From positions 866,141 through 930,140 of the forward strand of contig NW_004443648.1 in NCBI RefSeq assembly GCF_000330505.1: a stretch of DNA of 64,000 nucleotides, in the 5' to 3' direction. The position numbers were made by a program, and so were the translations under genes. The notes below the pieces were generated by a model. The model saw only the letters and a program-made list of their open reading frames with translations. It ran no database searches and was not told where the DNA came from. The stretch is from Entamoeba invadens IP1. Lineage: Eukaryota; Evosea; Mastigamoebida; Endamoebidae. Positions within the stretch are counted from its first letter, which is position 1. Each line of letters starts with the position of its first letter. Below are positions 10,399 through 21,580 of the stretch, piece after piece.

Positions 10399-11724
10399 AT
10401 GGAGATTGAAGGGGAGAACGACAATATTGCAGGACAATTGAAAACATCGAACGGGAAACTTTGGTACACGATTGGGATCTTAAATGAGAACGAGGAGTTG
10501 TATGACCAAGCAATTGAGTGTTATATGACTGCTTTGAACCATAACCCGATGAACCTTGACGCTCTTTCTCATTTAGCAAACATATACAAAATCAAAAAAC
10601 AGTTCATTCAAGCTGTATTTAACTACGACAAGTACTTGAAGATCAATTCGACTGATGGAACGGCTTGGATGAATTTGGGAGAGTGTTTCTTGGCACTTCA
10701 AGAAATTAATAAGGCACACAACTGCTTGAAAAACGCGAATAGGTTCATTAAGAATGACCCCAAACTGTTGTTCCAATTGGGGAGTATGTACGAAAAGGCT
10801 GGGATGTTCGAGCAAGCGGAAACGTATTATAAGAAAGTTTTGGAGGGAAGCTATCCGGAGAATGTTGCGGAAATACACTTTAAAATGGCGATGCTCAATA
10901 AACAACACTCGCAATATGAAGAGTGTTATGAAATACTCACGAACGAATGCTGGAATAATCCACCAGAGGGGATGACACAAGAAGATATCTTGTGCCAGTT
11001 AGTACAATTGTTCCAATTGACGCACTCGATTGTGATTGGAAGAGACGCGCACGACAAGGCAATTGGATTGATTAACGAACACGACCAACCATTTATGTAC
11101 ATATTGTATGGATGGTTAATCCATTTGTTTGTGATGAATCCATCAGTCAACGAGACGTTTCATGTTGAGGAGAATTCACCATACCAAGTGATATGTGGTG
11201 TCGTTCAGAAAGACCCAACAAATGTATTAGGGTTGTACGTGTATGGGAGAATCCTCGCAGACTCAAAACACCCACAAAATGCATTTGACGCGTTCCATCA
11301 AGCGTTACAAGTTGATCACACCAATCCTTTGTATTGGTGCTCAATTGGAAATTTGTACTACCAGACTGAACAATACAACGAAGCGATTAAAGCGTATTTT
11401 AAAGCGGTTGGGTTGACGCCACAATTACCGGAAGTGTGGTACAATATGGGTTCCTTGTATGTATATCACGGACAAAAAGAAGACGCGATTAGTTCATTCA
11501 AACGAGCGCACGAGCTCGAACCAAACAACCCGACGTATGCAACGACAAACCTTGAAAAAAATACAAATGAGCGACCCCAAATCATCGATCCATCACCATT
11601 TGCGACGCTGCCGAACTTTACTATTGAGACGTACACGAAACCGGCACTGCCAACGAATTTAAGTCTTGCGGAACTGAACGAACTGCAGAAGATTCGAGTG
11701 CCCGACTTGAGTGCGACAAACTAA
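10399..11724 (+). CDS. TPR protein resembling the Ssn6/Cyc8 transcription corepressor
   Basis: 441 residues, one exon, made of about eight tetratricopeptide repeats from residue 20 to about 385, then a short Pro-containing tail. Units are canonical, for example YDQAIECYMTALNHNPMN and YNEAIKAYFKAVGLTP. The stretch NPLYWCSIGNLYYQTEQY closely follows the WCSIG-LYYQ signature of yeast Cyc8/Ssn6 and animal UTX/UTY TPR domains. In yeast, Ssn6 joins Tup1 to form a global corepressor. It lacks the long Gln/Ala-rich tails of fungal Ssn6 and has no JmjC domain, so it is a TPR-only form. Function by homology; other TPR scaffolds remain possible. Confidence 0.75.
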   Translation: MEIEGENDNIAGQLKTSNGKLWYTIGILNENEELYDQAIECYMTALNHNPMNLDALSHLANIYKIKKQFIQAVFNYDKYLKINSTDGTAWMNLGECFLALQEINKAHNCLKNANRFIKNDPKLLFQLGSMYEKAGMFEQAETYYKKVLEGSYPENVAEIHFKMAMLNKQHSQYEECYEILTNECWNNPPEGMTQEDILCQLVQLFQLTHSIVIGRDAHDKAIGLINEHDQPFMYILYGWLIHLFVMNPSVNETFHVEENSPYQVICGVVQKDPTNVLGLYVYGRILADSKHPQNAFDAFHQALQVDHTNPLYWCSIGNLYYQTEQYNEAIKAYFKAVGLTPQLPEVWYNMGSLYVYHGQKEDAISSFKRAHELEPNNPTYATTNLEKNTNERPQIIDPSPFATLPNFTIETYTKPALPTNLSLAELNELQKIRVPDLSATN

Positions 11725-11776
11725 ATGAATTTTCGGAGTGGCTGTTGGACCAATTTGGATATCACAGAAGAGTGAA

Positions 11777-12916
11777 TTAATTACATAGTTTTTCTAAATT
11801 ACTATAGGTGTACGCCTGGATGATGAGTTTGTGGATGTCGTCAAGGGACAAGTTACTGGTAGGTAAGTTCTGGAGAAAGGATATTAAGTCGGAGTATTCT
11901 AAAGAAATGAGTTGCGAGGAGAAGAAGTCGAGAAGGGAGAGAGAGACGAAGAGCGTGAGGGAGAGAAAGCCAAAGCCATTTGGCTCGGAGATGAAAGAGT
12001 CCCATATGACTTGGATTGCATCGATTGAGAATTCTCTGACTAAACAACAGTTAAACCAGCGAAAAGAGAATTGGAAGAATGTGAGGTTTTGGTCTGAGAA
12101 GTGCTTGAAAAGCTTTGGGTTGTATCTTTTGGTCAGAGTCGATAAGTCGTCGATTTGTTTTTGAATGCCGGGCTGGTCGAAAGTGTATTGATTTTGAATT
12201 GCTTGTAACATCCAAGAAAAACTCCAATAGACATCAGCTTCGATCTCGGAGAGTTCATCGACAGTCATTGAATCGATTTGTGAGACAGAAGAGGAGGTGC
12301 CAGTGTAATCTGTTAAATACACAACTAAGAACACAGAAGCCATACTATCAAAGCCTTGGACATATCCACTCGCTGGATGTTTAATGGAATAGACTAATAA
12401 CAGGCGTAACATTAACTTTTGAATACGATCATTGTGAAGTAATGGGACTTCACGAGTCATCCGTTTAATGTCTTTCATGATTTGAATCTCCGACTTCTCT
12501 TCATTCACCGTCAGCCCCGTCGCCATAAGACGGGTGGCCATCGAAATGTAATCCTGACGCTTTGATCGCTGCGTCTCAAATTGTTTCTGTCGTTCACACG
12601 GAATGTAGCCAATGAGCAGCTTCCACACCTGCCCTCGGACTATCTTATCGACGCCATCTTTCGCCAATTTAGCAAGTTGCACTCAATGTTACTTTAATAG
12701 TATAAATATAGTTTTAATATAAAATGGTTATAGTTAAAAGAACAAACGTTTATCAACAAAAGGCTTAGATAAAGCATCGATGTATTTTTGTAACTTCTGA
12801 AGATCTTTGTCAACAGAGTCTTCCTCTTTTGATGAAGTCGACTTCGATAAACAGGGAATGTCCTGCTTCGTCGGGTTCAGTGTTTTTGCTTTTGAAAATC
12901 GCAACAATTTTGTCAT
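11777..12916 (-). CDS. TBC-domain Rab GTPase-activating protein (TBC1D22/Gyp1 type), two exons
   Basis: Exon 1 is 12916-12748, exon 2 is 12681-11777; the 66-base intron starts GTTTGT and ends GAG, phase 1, giving 357 residues. Exon 2 alone has no ATG. Splicing joins the N-terminal helix (LQKLQKYIDALSKPFVDK) to LAKDGVDKIVRGQVWKLLIGY, the expected start of a TBC domain. Further hallmarks are HPASGYVQG (glutamine finger context), IEADVYWSFSWML, TFDQPGIQ and FRWFNCCLVREF, all close to TBC1D22/Gyp1. The dual-finger Arg should be in the IKRMTREVP region. It would stimulate GTP hydrolysis by a Rab at the Golgi or endosomes; the substrate Rab is unknown. Confidence 0.85.
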
Positions 12917-13429
12917 CTATGCCCGTCTTGATTTCTTAGTTTCAAATGAAAATGAATCCATTTCTGTAAGATAGAATAAGTCTTCTTCTTTCTTTTGTTC
13001 GTTTAAAACTAGAGTAGTATTATAAAAGTATTATAAGCATACTATATAACTATAATTTAAAGACCATCATATTACCTCTGCAGGGCATTTTTTTTAAATA
13101 ACAAATAGTTTAATATATAGATTATCAACTATTCAAAACAACAATATAAAAATACGAAGAGTCTGAATGGGAGGTAGTTTTGTTTATTATTCTTTTTTTA
13201 AAAAGAGAATGAACTATTAACGAAGGTAAAAAAAATTAGAAAATGTGTTGATTTTAGTACACAAAGTAAAAAAAGAACATAAATTTTTATAAAAAGTTTT
13301 TTCGATTCAATTGGATTCCATAAATCCCGATTTAAGAAAGATTATTTATTGGAATAAATTCCAAAATTGGAAGAAACTGTCCTCACAAAAAGAATTCATA
13401 AAACAAGCGAACTGAACTTGGATTACCAA
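12917..13429. other. AT-rich spacer with a GAAC-like element at 13208-13215
   Basis: AATGAACT occurs at 13208-13215, upstream of the next gene on the same strand but over 200 bases before its first ATG. The frame of that gene is open from 13358 without an ATG, so an undetected 5' exon may lie here. Confidence 0.4.
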
Positions 13430-13798
13430 ATGAGCCTCGAGGCTATGTTAGCATCAGTCGATAAGTATAACACTAAAACAATCCATAAAGCAACAAAACC
13501 TAAGCACTCTCTATCGCACTTAGCCTCGACTGTACCAAGGTCACCAATCTATTCTGTCCCAGACTATATGTCCACTCCTTATAACTACAACGGAAATACC
13601 GTGTACATCGTATTAGTCGACGGTCATGGCAAATTTCACTGCCCCCTCAAACCATTCCATTTCTACGCACTTAAAACAACAAGCGGTAAACGCCCATGGA
13701 TGATCTCATCATTCACTGAAGGCAAAAAAGTCTTCTTTGCGGTCGCTATGAACTCCCTCGGGACTATCCTCGATGGCGTCAGACTCGACTCTAGTTAA
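13430..13798 (+). CDS. Small conserved-looking protein, function unknown
   Basis: 122 residues from the first ATG (13430). The frame is open back to 13358 and that upstream part reads as coding (TSELNLDYQ just before the Met), so the true start may be in an upstream exon that I cannot place. The C-terminal half is beta-rich (NTVYIVLVDGHGKFHCP, then GKKVFFAVAMNSLG) and probably a small folded domain. Codon use (many C-ending codons) is that of real genes here. No membrane segment, signal peptide or known motif is recognised. Confidence 0.55.
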   Translation: MSLEAMLASVDKYNTKTIHKATKPKHSLSHLASTVPRSPIYSVPDYMSTPYNYNGNTVYIVLVDGHGKFHCPLKPFHFYALKTTSGKRPWMISSFTEGKKVFFAVAMNSLGTILDGVRLDSS

Positions 13799-14314
13799 GC
13801 TCTTAAACGTCCTTTGTATTAAAATAATAAAGAATTGATTGGTAGTTTGGTTTGTATAGTGCTTGATGTCACTTTTCGTCAGTTGAGTTATTTAACCGTG
13901 TTGGTGTTGTTTTGCTTATTTGTGTAGGAATTTTTGCTTATAAATGTGTTCCTATTGGAGCAAATATCGCTTTCATTCCAAAAGCAAATTTCTTGTTTTC
14001 TTTTTTAATAAAAAATCAGTGACTGGGCCTATTAATATCCATTTTTTGTTGAATTATTTTACTTCGATATTCAAAAGAAAAAAGAAACAAAAAAGTACTA
14101 ATAATAGTAATTGTTCTATTCGATAAAAATTATAATAATAATTATTATTGTAGTTTAATTATAAATATAAAATATAGTATTTCTTCTTAAATTAATTAAT
14201 TATTTATTTAGTTATATTATTATTAGTTAATTATCCTTTATATAATTCTTTATTATTACAAGAACAATAAATGCCTTATAAAGGAAACAAAGTGTAAAAT
14301 AAAAGTTGAGAAAA
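13799..14314. other. AT-rich intergenic stretch
   Basis: No gene supported. A 60-codon frame at 13944-14126 has a composition typical of random AT-rich DNA. It contains the 3' regions of two convergent genes. Confidence 0.5.
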
Positions 14315-17300
14315 TTAGTTGAGTTGTTCGAGAATATCGTCACGTTGACATTTCTTTGCGTATTCAATGATGTCACCTTTCACGTCTCGGATCACCTTTG
14401 ATGTGGCCAAAAACCCTCTGTCAAAAATAGATTGCATACCGGCTTGTTCTTGTTTCATATTACTCTTATGCAGCGTCAAACCAGTCTTGCACAAAAACAT
14501 CATTCGTTGCAAAATTGTATTCAAGTTGTTCACGTGCTCAATGTCGTACTTCTCGATGTTCGGGTATTTCAAGAACGTCGAGCATATAACCTCAAACCCA
14601 CCGTTGACATCAGCCACCAAAATACCCTTCAACGCGGGCTGGAAACTGACTATACTAATTGTCTTGTTTTTGAACTCTTCAATTGACTTGTTAAGTGCCT
14701 CGAGCCGGTTTTCAACATCATCAATGACACACTCAATCGGTGTTTTTGTCTTTCTTTGAACGTCAATGATTTTCTCTCGTTCAAGCACGGATGGCATGAA
14801 GTGTTCCGTCTTGTAGATTGTAATCAACTTACTCATCCCTTCGTACCCCTTTGTCTTCTGGTCAAATACGGGCTTTTCAAAGACAAATGTGTTCGACCCT
14901 TGAAAATTAACTCCCAACTTCTGCTGGCCTCTTCCATTCGAGAATGTGTTGACACTTTCAATGGCCACATACGGAGACGTAGGATCGTCGTTTTCCATTT
15001 CTTGTTTGTAATCCGGGGCAACATCGATTCCATTAATCTTCTTTTTGTGCATCTGACAAATCTGGGATGAAAACTCCTTCACTCTGAACGGCGACAAGTA
15101 AATGTACTTCTGTTGGTGGTCCTTTCCGAAAAAGTCTCTGCCATAAAACCCGACCTGATAGAAGAAGAACACAGGAACATCGGAAATAACAGAATATAAT
15201 TGATTGACCCTTTCATGTGCAGACGACAACGCGGAGTAATTTTTGTTGCTGATAAAATACGGGATGATGAAGTTGTAGAGTGAAATCGAAAAAGTGTTCA
15301 TGTGAGCTGACCCAAACAAATCTGCACCACTCTTGATGGTCTCAACTAAAGTCTCTGGGTTAAGTGATGTCGCACCGCTTTGGAACGAAGGTTGGTCGTA
15401 TTCCACGTTATCTCTTGTTATCGTTTTTAGTAAATCGATGTTGAGCGGGTGGATACTGTCTTTGATTGCATTATAAATAAACATTGCAATGTACACCTTG
15501 CCAACTGCTGCCTCTGCAAAAAAGTTTCTCGAGTTTTGTTGATCTGCAATCATCTGGTACCACGGAATGAAAATCTGTGGACAGTCTACGTATTTGTTGG
15601 CAATTTGCAATTTCCTTTCCAAAATCAAGTCAAGGGCGGAGCCGTTTGATTCCTTCAACTGAGTCAAGTCAGACAAGTCCTTCAAGAACTCTTCGATGTG
15701 GTTTTTGAGGAGCCCCAAATACTTCATGAACGACTCTCTCTTCGACACGCTGTCTTCATTATTGTTGTCAGCCGCTGGTTTCTCCTTTTCGATTTTATTC
15801 TCACTTGGAAGAATGATATTGAACTTCATGTTCGTTTCGACAAATTTCTTGAGCTTCTCAATGTCTTCTTTTTTGACGTATTTATCAAAGTTCGGTATTT
15901 TGAGCGATTCAATTGATTTGATTTGTTTCGAAAGGTCAACAAATTGTTGTCCCGGCTCATCTGTCTGAAACTCCAATAACTGAACAGCGATCGAGAAACA
16001 TTGAGCATATTCTTTTCTTTGCTCTTCATTCGCTTTTTCTTTCTGACTGTCTTTATTAAGTGTTCTGAAATGGGCCATCAAGTCGTTCTTGAGTTGTATT
16101 GGTGGCGTCAAGCTCCCAACAAATTTGGTGAACATTTTGAACGACTTCCCTTGGTTGGTATCCTTTTTGTATAATTTTTGGACAATATCATAACTCGCTT
16201 GAACACTTTTAAATCGTTGACTCAATTTTCCAGCAGCGAGCAAAATCGGTTCGGTGTTGCTTGAACCAGAAACAAATTCGACAACGTCTTTCACTCCAAT
16301 TTCCCATGCATAGTATTTCACCAACTCTTCACTCGCCGAAAGTTCATTGTCCATCTGCTCAGACTCGCTCAGCATATTCTTTTCATAGTCATTCAACTGA
16401 TTTTGTAACATCGTCACGCTTTCTAATATCTTCACTCCCATTGGCAAGACGTTGTTCCAATTTTTAAATACAACACTCCACGGAGAAACTGCCATAACCT
16501 CTGCTTCTTTCTTGATAAAGCGTTCGTGAGCCTTTTTGGCTTCTTCAGTCAGTATATTTAGTTTGGTAATTGTTTGGGACAACTGCATTTGTGGTCCAGC
16601 AAGGGATTGTAAATCATTACCGTCTTTCAATTTCATCGACTGACAGGTGTCGTTAAATGTTTTCACCAATGCGTCCGATGTTTTCTTCAATTCATCGTCA
16701 AACTCTTTCTTCATATTTTCTCGTTTCTGTTTCTCGTTTTTCTCGGCGTCTTCGATGATTGAACGGAGTCCCAAAAGTTCTTTTGTGAGATTCACTGTTT
16801 CCTCCAATTCCTCAACCGGAATTATAATATCCGCCTCAACCTTTTTGAATTCTTCGATCATCTTTCTATACTCTTCCAATTTGGCATCAACTTCTTTTGT
16901 CTTTCCAAGCGCTAAAGTCTTGTATTTTTCATTAGGAATCGAGTGCTCTCCACTGAACCCAACACAATTTCTCACTTTCTCCAAAACATCACCCAAAAAG
17001 TGCAACGTGTTAATTTTCAAAGTTTCAATACTTTGCTCTGTTTTCACTTTCGGTTCAAACGTTTTCAACAAGTCTTCTCCAAATTTAGTGATTGCAGCCA
17101 CCTCATCAGATTTCCACAAATTCAAAAGTTGCTTGATAACACGGTCTTTGGTAATCCACTTTCTGTCACCACCACTTTCATCGCTTTCAACGTTTTTCAT
17201 CAAGTCCATTCGTCTGTTAAAAACATTGGCTCTGTATGTCTCATAAGCGTTCGCATCAACAATGTCATTACTGCTGTCTTTCCCTCGTGTCAGTTCTTCC

Positions 17301-20300
17301 TGCTTTCCAAAGAACCTCTCTTGCGAAAAGTCAAGTTTCGCCCACTGTTCTAAAGTGTTTAAAGCACGTTTAAATTTGTCCATCTTCTCCACTCGGTCAC
17401 CGTTTAGTGCGGCGTCTTTTACACTATCCATAGAAGCAAGCGCGGCAACAACTTGAATCTTCATACATTCTGTGTTTTTCAAAATCTCGTGATTTGTCTT
17501 GACGAAGAGATACAACACGGATGTGGCGTCAGTTCTAATATCGATGTCGTTCACATTACAGTAAGAAATTATTCCCCTCAACAAATTGTATGTAAAATCC
17601 AAGTTTGTTTTGAACAGATATTCTCCTTTCGTTCTCACCGTCTTTCTGATGAACTGGAAGAATCGTTTGATGTACTGGGCTGGTGGATTTGCTACAAACA
17701 ACTTGTTGCTAATGAAGTCGCAAATTTCTTTCATTTCATCAACATCTTTATTCACAAAGAGACAATCAAACAAACAGTCTACAACATCCAAAATAACAAG
17801 CAGCACATCGTCGTATATTACGTTGTCCTGAATTGGATTTCTTTGAATATACTCCGCAACCGTTTTACTAAATCCAAGCATCTTCTCCAGTTTAGCGGTT
17901 CGTTTAACAAACATCGTTCCATTACCAAGTCCTGGCGATGGTCCGAACATCAAAGTTTCTTGAATGCCTTTCTCATACTTCACTGGTTGTCGTGGCATCT
18001 TTTCGCCCGTTTTTTCCTCGTTCTTCACCAAGGGTTCAACAACCATCATCTGCAGACGTGCCTTCTCATTGTCACTCACTTTGAATTTATCCATATACTC
18101 AACTGTCAACACATTTCGTGTTGTCAAACACTTCTTCCCGACTCGTCTGTAATTGGCACGATCATCTTCAGATATTTTCGTTGGCAATTTACTTAAAATA
18201 TCTTTGGCGCTTGAGAGAAGACGAATAAAGTTCAACACCTTTGAAGTGACTTCGCAAGAAACATATTTTTGCAACAATTGCATATTCACATTCTTTAATA
18301 CCCAGATTGCGCACAAATAGAAATCCTGTGTCTCAAACTGTTTTGAGTCAACACCCCACACAGAGCTGAGTCTGTCAAAATTGTCAATGAAATCAAGTAA
18401 GAACGGCAAGAAAAATTGAGCGATTTGTTCCTTCTTTTTGGCAAAACGTTTGTCAACATCACACATTATTACTCGTTTCAAAAATACAAACAATGCGTAC
18501 TTCGAAACATTATCATTTCGGGACATCATGTCCATCAACGAATTTTCGATTGCATTCGCAAAAAAGTGGCGTTCATTTAGTATTGACCTCAATTCTCCAA
18601 CACTCTGTATTGTATCACTTTTGATAAGCAGAGGAATGTTCAATTCATAAAAGTATTGGTACGAAGACAGCACATTCAAAAAGTCAATACGAAGCAACTG
18701 AATGGCTTGCCAACACATGTTCACCATATCCTTTCCTGGTTTGAACAACGTGGAGTCATTAAGTGGTGGTTGCATTGGTGGGGATACAAACGGGATAAAG
18801 TACGTCTTAGTTTGCAAATCCAATAATCTTGACAAAATCGTGACATAAGTCGACATAACAGAAAACCCGATTGATGGGGTGTACACTCTCACAAGATCGT
18901 TTACAAACAATGCAAAGTCTGCGTTCAAGTAGAAGAGTCCATCAGTTTCTGGTACATTTTTACTCAGTCTAATTCTGACAACACGTGCTAATACAGAAGA
19001 CAGTTTAATGACGTTGTTGTTGAATTTTGAAAATATGGCATCTTCTCCAAGTTGTCTCAACTTTTCGATTCTGTTTGACGAATCGAAGATGGACATTTTG
19101 TCAAGGTACAATGTTAACGATTTTATGATGATATCCAAGAAGAACCAACAGTATTCAATGGCAACAGGTGCAAGCGCGATTCTTTGGTCATCTTGTTCCG
19201 ACGCTACTGCAACTGTGTTTGAAGGAATAACTTGAGAAAGTCCCATCAGTTTTTCGAAATAGAACAACATCGAAGAAACCAATTTTTGGAACACTGGGAT
19301 ATTATCCGATTTTTCTTCGTTGTCCTCACCATTTGTGTAGTAATAATCAACGTATGATGCCAAAATGTGGTTTCTTTGTCTGACTTGTGACCCATCAACC
19401 TTTACCTTCTCCTCTCTTGTCATGGCTGACAACACCTTCAAAATCGAGATGAAGACAATGTCGGTGTTGTGAACCTCGCTTTTGCTCATTCTCGTTTTCT
19501 TGGTGGGAGACTCGAAATTTCTTGGGGTATTCAACACTTCTGGTTTATCATCAAGTCTACCGCTTGAAGTTGCTTCTTTTTTTGGTTCTTCTTTCTTCTC
19601 CAATGGTGGTGTTTGTGTGGTTTCAATTTTCTTCTTTTCTGAAAACAAACAGAACAGATTTTGCATGATCACTGGGAAAAAGTGAACGATTTGAACAACT
19701 GTGACTGTTTTCAAGTTATTAAGAAGCGGTTCGATGTCTTCGACTGAGTAGTCAGTTGACACTTTTTCCAAAAGTTCGAATAAAGTTTTGTTTTGAGCAA
19801 ATATTGAGCTTTGAATGTCGATGTTCACCTTTAGTGTTGACTTCTTTTCTCCAACACAATCCTCTTGTTTGTCAGTGGAAGTCATGTAGCCGGTGATACC
19901 ATTCTCGGTGTACACTTTGAGTGGATGTTCCATGTTGTCAATAAGCTTTCCTCCTTCAAAAATGGGTCTGTAAGCAAAATACTTTGCCGTGTCTCTCTTT
20001 TGTTCGTCTGGAAACGTGACGTCCTCGATTAAAAAGAAGAAGTGGTGCTGATCATTCAAGTTGACTGGCAACTTCACTTTGAATTCGTCGAGATAGTAAT
20101 CAACCTTGTTTCCAATGGAAACTGTTGTGGTAACACTTGACACAAATTTATCTTCATGAGTCTTCGAGTAAAACACTTCCATGCAACTTGATGGGTTCAG
20201 CTCTCTGTCTGAACATCTGAAGTAACACGTTATTAAGAACTTTGTCTTCTTGCGATCTTTTGGTGATAACGAAACGAGATTCAGCTCTCTTGGCGATATA

Positions 20301-21559
20301 TACACGTTGTTGGTGAAGTCCAGGAAAAAGTTTTTGTAATTTTCAATCGACATGAAAGACTCCATCATACGGATCACCTTTGCGTTCGGTGGAGAATTTC
20401 TTACAACGTAACCGGATGGATCTTTCAGTGTATAATCACTTTGAATGAACTGCTTCTTGGAATTATCACCGTTGATGAAACTTTCTCTATCCTCCTTTTT
20501 GATGATTTTCTTCAATGAGAATCCCCAAGTTAAATTCATAATTTTCGATTTTGGCTCGCTCTTTAGAAAAGCATCCAAATCGCTTTTCTTGTCTATATCT
20601 TCTCGGTATATCGGAAGATCTTTTGTTGAGTACGTCGTTTCAGTTCCGGTCATGATCTCTCCAACGTCACAAACACCGATTCCCAAAAATTGTTTGTAGT
20701 TTGTGGTCTTCTTCGAATTATCTTTGTCTCCTTGAGACTTCTTCTTTTTGTCGTCTTTCAGGTACGCGTCTCTTGCAGAATATACGTCAATCTCAGCAGA
20801 TTTATAAAGCATCAAAACGGCCTTTATCTTGTGTTCCCCACGCTTGAACACTCGATCCATCCAATTGACGCACATGCAAACAGAATCCTTTGTTGAATTT
20901 CTTTTGTCTATTGGAAAGTCAACATAAAAGTTTTCGATCAACTTTCTGTCCATTGTGATATCGTAGAGCGAGAACACCCCATGGATTTTATCATTTGGGC
21001 AATCTTTTCCAGACTTTAATTGTGGTATTTCAAACATCCAAACATCGCATTGGAATTCATGAGGATTAATCAATGATATTTCTCGTTTACCGCAGAGAAC
21101 TTCTCTATCATCGATTGGGTCAAACGTCTGATCATACTGGTCGAAAAGGTTTCTGTATATCTGTCTCGTGCTTGTTTGTTTAGCAGCGTCGTCTCTCAAA
21201 ATGTTGATATTTGGGGTATCTTCTGTTGTGTTATCTTCGCCACATTGTAACAGCGGGTCTGCATACTCTTCTGGAACCACCTTTTCAAACGCGATTTTTC
21301 TTTTTTGAATCTCAGTGGTCTTTCCGAAAATCATGTTAAGTACACTTTTCTGGAAAGGTGGTAGGTCTTTGAATGAAATTCCTTTCAACGCGTCATCAAT
21401 AGTTTCGTTTGAGAGGTGAGGTTTCTCTTGGTGGATGATATTAACATCCTTCACAATTAGATCTTTCCCGTCGACCTTATCTTTCGTTGTCAAATTCACG
21501 CATTCGTTGATCACGTCTTGTTCGCTTTGAGTTTCGTGAGCAAAGTTTCTGTCACCCAT
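14315..21559 (-). CDS. DOCK-family guanine nucleotide exchange factor
   Basis: A 2414-residue protein in one uninterrupted exon, the largest gene here. DOCK proteins activate Rac/Cdc42-type GTPases and drive actin rearrangement and phagocytosis. A C2-like DHR-1 domain lies at about 415-560 (NNVYISPRELNLVSL; CMEVFYS; KVKLPVNLNDQHHFFFLIED) and would bind phosphoinositides. The DHR-2 catalytic region covers about 1990-2410, with the lobe A start VGKVYIAMFIYNAIK and the VFFFYQVGFYGRDFF segment typical of DHR-2 lobe B (RVxFYG). A helical scaffold joins them. No SH3 or PH domain is visible, so it is closest to the DOCK-C/D side, but subclass is unsure. The ATG at 21559 lies 21 bases after the stop of the upstream EF-hand gene. 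Confidence 0.87.
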   Translation of the reverse strand: MGDRNFAHETQSEQDVINECVNLTTKDKVDGKDLIVKDVNIIHQEKPHLSNETIDDALKGISFKDLPPFQKSVLNMIFGKTTEIQKRKIAFEKVVPEEYADPLLQCGEDNTTEDTPNINILRDDAAKQTSTRQIYRNLFDQYDQTFDPIDDREVLCGKREISLINPHEFQCDVWMFEIPQLKSGKDCPNDKIHGVFSLYDITMDRKLIENFYVDFPIDKRNSTKDSVCMCVNWMDRVFKRGEHKIKAVLMLYKSAEIDVYSARDAYLKDDKKKKSQGDKDNSKKTTNYKQFLGIGVCDVGEIMTGTETTYSTKDLPIYREDIDKKSDLDAFLKSEPKSKIMNLTWGFSLKKIIKKEDRESFINGDNSKKQFIQSDYTLKDPSGYVVRNSPPNAKVIRMMESFMSIENYKNFFLDFTNNVYISPRELNLVSLSPKDRKKTKFLITCYFRCSDRELNPSSCMEVFYSKTHEDKFVSSVTTTVSIGNKVDYYLDEFKVKLPVNLNDQHHFFFLIEDVTFPDEQKRDTAKYFAYRPIFEGGKLIDNMEHPLKVYTENGITGYMTSTDKQEDCVGEKKSTLKVNIDIQSSIFAQNKTLFELLEKVSTDYSVEDIEPLLNNLKTVTVVQIVHFFPVIMQNLFCLFSEKKKIETTQTPPLEKKEEPKKEATSSGRLDDKPEVLNTPRNFESPTKKTRMSKSEVHNTDIVFISILKVLSAMTREEKVKVDGSQVRQRNHILASYVDYYYTNGEDNEEKSDNIPVFQKLVSSMLFYFEKLMGLSQVIPSNTVAVASEQDDQRIALAPVAIEYCWFFLDIIIKSLTLYLDKMSIFDSSNRIEKLRQLGEDAIFSKFNNNVIKLSSVLARVVRIRLSKNVPETDGLFYLNADFALFVNDLVRVYTPSIGFSVMSTYVTILSRLLDLQTKTYFIPFVSPPMQPPLNDSTLFKPGKDMVNMCWQAIQLLRIDFLNVLSSYQYFYELNIPLLIKSDTIQSVGELRSILNERHFFANAIENSLMDMMSRNDNVSKYALFVFLKRVIMCDVDKRFAKKKEQIAQFFLPFLLDFIDNFDRLSSVWGVDSKQFETQDFYLCAIWVLKNVNMQLLQKYVSCEVTSKVLNFIRLLSSAKDILSKLPTKISEDDRANYRRVGKKCLTTRNVLTVEYMDKFKVSDNEKARLQMMVVEPLVKNEEKTGEKMPRQPVKYEKGIQETLMFGPSPGLGNGTMFVKRTAKLEKMLGFSKTVAEYIQRNPIQDNVIYDDVLLVILDVVDCLFDCLFVNKDVDEMKEICDFISNKLFVANPPAQYIKRFFQFIRKTVRTKGEYLFKTNLDFTYNLLRGIISYCNVNDIDIRTDATSVLYLFVKTNHEILKNTECMKIQVVAALASMDSVKDAALNGDRVEKMDKFKRALNTLEQWAKLDFSQERFFGKQEELTRGKDSSNDIVDANAYETYRANVFNRRMDLMKNVESDESGGDRKWITKDRVIKQLLNLWKSDEVAAITKFGEDLLKTFEPKVKTEQSIETLKINTLHFLGDVLEKVRNCVGFSGEHSIPNEKYKTLALGKTKEVDAKLEEYRKMIEEFKKVEADIIIPVEELEETVNLTKELLGLRSIIEDAEKNEKQKRENMKKEFDDELKKTSDALVKTFNDTCQSMKLKDGNDLQSLAGPQMQLSQTITKLNILTEEAKKAHERFIKKEAEVMAVSPWSVVFKNWNNVLPMGVKILESVTMLQNQLNDYEKNMLSESEQMDNELSASEELVKYYAWEIGVKDVVEFVSGSSNTEPILLAAGKLSQRFKSVQASYDIVQKLYKKDTNQGKSFKMFTKFVGSLTPPIQLKNDLMAHFRTLNKDSQKEKANEEQRKEYAQCFSIAVQLLEFQTDEPGQQFVDLSKQIKSIESLKIPNFDKYVKKEDIEKLKKFVETNMKFNIILPSENKIEKEKPAADNNNEDSVSKRESFMKYLGLLKNHIEEFLKDLSDLTQLKESNGSALDLILERKLQIANKYVDCPQIFIPWYQMIADQQNSRNFFAEAAVGKVYIAMFIYNAIKDSIHPLNIDLLKTITRDNVEYDQPSFQSGATSLNPETLVETIKSGADLFGSAHMNTFSISLYNFIIPYFISNKNYSALSSAHERVNQLYSVISDVPVFFFYQVGFYGRDFFGKDHQQKYIYLSPFRVKEFSSQICQMHKKKINGIDVAPDYKQEMENDDPTSPYVAIESVNTFSNGRGQQKLGVNFQGSNTFVFEKPVFDQKTKGYEGMSKLITIYKTEHFMPSVLEREKIIDVQRKTKTPIECVIDDVENRLEALNKSIEEFKNKTISIVSFQPALKGILVADVNGGFEVICSTFLKYPNIEKYDIEHVNNLNTILQRMMFLCKTGLTLHKSNMKQEQAGMQSIFDRGFLATSKVIRDVKGDIIEYAKKCQRDDILEQLN

Positions 21560-21580
21560 CTATTTATTAGCAAACTAAGA

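Noticed and set aside
13944..14126. 60-codon plus-strand frame
   Set aside because: Random-looking Phe/Lys/Ser composition in an intergenic region.
17453..18196. A 247-codon plus-strand frame inside the DOCK gene
   Set aside because: It is antisense to well-conserved DOCK sequence; its His/Ile/Phe-rich composition is what the reverse complement of Entamoeba codons gives.
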